Origin: Paraspadella gotoi
Taxonomy: Eukaryota > Chaetognatha
Direction of reading: 5' to 3'
Assembly: GCA_051294375.1 (NCBI GenBank)
Contig: CM119268.1
Coordinates: 18,492,005-18,556,004 of the forward strand
Length of the DNA stretch: 64,000 nt
Positions 61,668 to 64,000 of the stretch are shown in pieces (the stretch's first letter is position 1; each line of letters opens with the position of its first letter). The notes beneath the pieces are model-generated. The model was not told where the DNA came from. It saw only the letters and a list, made by a program, of their open reading frames with translations, and made no database searches. Made by a program: the position numbers and the translations under genes.

Positions 61668-62849
61668 TCGGCGATCTTGTCAACCAGTGCCTTGGGATCA
61701 ACGCTTCATTCAGACGCGGGATTATTCAAAACAAAAAGTCATCGAAAGAGACGACGATTACCGGGGACATCTTTGGCGCCGCATTCGTCGTCGTCGTCTT
61801 CGCTTCCACCATCGAATTCCATCCAAACACAACATTTTTCGATTCCATCTCTTTTCCATTCGCCTCCGCAGTTTGATCTTTCATCGAGGACGCTTACAAC
61901 GCAGCTGCAGCCGCCGCATCTGCTGCCAACAATACTGCGTCCTGCGAATCCGAAATCAAAATTGACGAAGTCGAAGACGTCATCGTCGTCGTCGTCATCG
62001 TCCTTCAAACCACGCCGGACGCTTCTTCCCGCCGCCAAAATCCCAAGTGCCTCCTCCTCCTCCTTCTTCCTCCTCTTCCTCCTCCGCTTCCTCTCCCTCC
62101 CCCTCGGCGCCTCCCCTCTTCCCCCGACCCTCCGCGTTGGCGCCATCTTCGATCAGCCCGACGACGCCCAAGAGTTGGCGCTGCGCTACGTCGTGGCGAA
62201 GATCAACGAGCGAAAGGATTTGTTGCCGACGACGAGGATCGAAGTCGTTGTGGAGAGAATCGGGAGGGACGACAGCTTTCATGCTTCTAAGGGTAAGGAG
62301 AAGGGGAGGAGGAAAGAGGGAGAGAGAGAGGGAGGGACGACAGCTTTCATGCTTCTAAGGGTAAGGAGAAGGGAAGGAGGGGAGGGAGAGGGAGTGAGGG
62401 AGGGAGGACAGCTTTCATGCTTCTAAGGGGGGAGAAGGGGAGGGACGAGGATGTCGATGGTAAAGGTAAGTAGTAAGTAAAGTAAGTAAGGTAAGTAATT
62501 CGCGGTTCTACGAAGATTAGAAACTCAAGGTTTCATATATAGTAACGGAAAAAATGATAGAGAGGGAGATGAAGTCAGAAAAAAGGAGAACATAAGGCAG
62601 AGAGAGAAAAAACTTACATGGTTTAAATGTCGTCGAGTCTCAACCGATTTCCGTTTTTTCTTTTTTTTTTTCTTTTCTGTTTTCCTTTTTTCTTTTCCTT
62701 GACGAAAAACTTCTTCGAAAAAAGAGACAAGCGAGGAAAGTCAATTTTCACGCTTGGCCAAGTTACAAGCACGATTTTGCTTGCTCTATGTTAGATGCAT
62801 GGTTATCCGTTGCGCTCTATAGAGAAGGAATAAACGTACAGTATTTAAA

Positions 62850-62929
<80 letters not shown>

Positions 62930-63213
62930 AACTATAAAAATAAAAGTATAAAACAATAAAAACAAAGGAAGAAACAAAGAAACAAAGGAAGAAACAATGA
63001 AAGAAAGAGAAAAGAAGGAAAGAAAGAAGGAAAGAAAGCAGGGGAAAAAGAGCATTAGAAATCGAGAGAAAATGAGCGACAGGGAAAAGCCCCTCGACAG
63101 AAAAAAAAGTTAGGAGTTTCTTGGGGTCGTTGTTGTTGTTGTTGCTGTTGTTGTTGTCATTGAAGCCCTTCGCGGCCCTCGAAGCCTGAAAACGTGCAGA
63201 GCCTAGCGGGAGT

Positions 63214-63284
<71 letters not shown>

Positions 63285-64000
63285 AAAGGATTGGTAGGTC
63301 AAGAGAGAGGGGAGGAGATGAGGTGAGGGCGTCCGAGTGGGCGTGGTCAAAAGGGCGGAACGGAGGTTTAATGGTTCCCGGAATAACTCTATCTCTCTCT
63401 CTCTCTCTCACTCTCTCTCTCTCTCTCTTCGCCCGGAGAAAAGCACTTGGTCAGGCAAAGAGAGGAAAAAGAGCGAGAGCGAGATTCCTCCCCTCGACCA
63501 ATTTTCTCGGCGACGAAAGATGTGGTTTTTCCTGCGGTTCGTTCCTCCCATTCTTCGTCCCCAAACCTCGCTCCCCACTCCTCGCTCCCCACACCTCTCT
63601 ACCCACACCTTGCATCCCATTCCCCTCCCCTCCCTCCCTCCTCCCTCTCCCTTACTCAATCAATTTTTTTTCTGACCTCATTCGTTAAAATCGTCATACA
63701 TATTTTAGTTTTCATTACAGTTTCTTACCTTGTTTTCTTACTTCTTTCTTTTTATTTTTTTTCCTTTTTTTCCCCGTCTTTTCTCACTTTTTTATTATTT
63801 ATTTCTCTTCTGTTTTTGACTTATTTTTTTTATCCTGAACTTCTTTACAGCGTGCTCTTCTTCTTTGTCCAACATCATTCTCATACCATCTCCAATTTCC
63901 CGCCTTTTTCCTCTTTTCTTTTAGTTTCCACTTTTTATTCCCTTTCCTTTTTATAGTTTCCGCCATGTTGGTATGCCAGACCGCCGTCGATTTGGACGCT
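61626..64000 (+). CDS. Kainate-type ionotropic glutamate receptor, N-terminal exons; continues beyond right edge
   Basis: Ligand-gated cation channel of synapses or neuromuscular junctions. Exon 1 is 61626-62292 and exon 2 starts at 63957; joining them keeps the frame (ASK then VSAMLVCQTAVDLDA). Residues 169-222 match the start of the amino-terminal domain: LRVGAIFD, ELALRYVVAKIN, LLPTTRIEVVVERI and the hallmark DDSFHASK. A hydrophobic stretch at 146-162 fits a signal peptide. It follows a low-complexity Thr/Ser-rich leader that is far too long for a normal signal, so the true start may be in another exon and the 61626 start is provisional. Just after exon 1 the last ~28 bases and the donor are repeated twice. 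The intron (62293-63956) is full of microsatellites. Ligand-binding and channel parts lie outside the window. Confidence 0.8.
62262..62432 (+). repeat. Tandem triplication of the exon 1 3' end and donor
   Basis: GACAGCTTTCATGCTTCTAA occurs at about 62271, 62339 and 62407, each embedded in purine-rich spacer, with a period of about 68 bp. Copies 1 and 2 are followed by GGGTAAGGAG; copy 3 has GGGGGGAGAAG and no GT. Confidence 0.95.
62433..62847. other. Intron of the glutamate receptor gene, first part
   Basis: GTAAGTAA repeats at 62465-62500, then mixed AT-rich sequence. No exon seen. Confidence 0.4.
62848..62930. repeat. (AAAG)n microsatellite
   Basis: About 20 AAAG units, intronic. Confidence 0.95.
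63215..63280. repeat. (GA)n microsatellite
   Basis: Pure GA run, intronic. A CT run at 63388-63429 is complementary to it. Confidence 0.95.
63388..63429. repeat. (CT)n microsatellite
   Basis: CT run with one CACT interruption. Confidence 0.93.

Noticed and set aside
61739-62282. Minus-strand frames opposite the glutamate receptor exon
   Set aside because: Antisense shadows of a GC-rich coding exon; no motifs.

Overview
The window looks like animal nuclear DNA, most likely from an arthropod and plausibly a crustacean. Genes have several short introns in consistent phases, with GT donors and AG acceptors. Encoded families are metazoan: amidating lyase, sarcoglycan, kringle/EGF, Kazal, kainate-type glutamate receptor. 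The amidating lyase is a stand-alone gene with its own signal peptide, as in arthropods where PHM and PAL are separate genes. The taxon is inferred; no species can be named from the sequence. Non-coding DNA is AT-rich and crowded with GA/CT microsatellites, degenerate minisatellites and small transposable elements. Genes are GC-richer islands.

Layout. At 0.2-1.6 kb a PAL-like gene runs leftward out of the window. At 3.0-6.6 kb an alpha/epsilon-sarcoglycan-like gene runs rightward with seven phase-compatible exons, and the two may share the upstream region between them. From 6.6 to 22 kb I find no convincing gene: GA/CT tracts, diverged tandem repeats, one long hairpin and an assembly gap of about 300 N. 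At 22.2-23.5 kb a leftward gene encodes two EGF-like domains and a C-terminal kringle. From 24 to 45 kb there are SINEs, an interspersed family (called R1 here) that carries nested MITEs, hAT-like MITEs, a 1.3-kb foldback element with hammerhead-like ends, and minisatellites. At 45.3-46.4 kb a leftward gene encodes a seven-domain Kazal inhibitor. From 46.7 to 56.8 kb a non-coding block is followed by a badly corrupted second copy of itself and then by an inverted fragment, which looks like an assembly problem. At 58.3-60.3 kb a leftward gene encodes a membrane-anchored sulfotransferase-like protein. At 61.6-64.0 kb the first exons of a kainate-type ionotropic glutamate receptor run rightward out of the window.

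The genes do not form a pathway; each appears to be an independent locus. The points most worth a second look are: the PAL-like protein lacks two residues expected in the active site; the Kazal precursor has basic-residue linkers that look cleavable; the 3' end of the receptor's first exon and its splice donor are repeated three times in tandem; and the foldback element has hammerhead-like termini. Several N runs (17607-17908, 18050-18059, near 29480, near 32600, 56571-56595, near 58018) and the noisy copy mean that local structure should be confirmed on another assembly.
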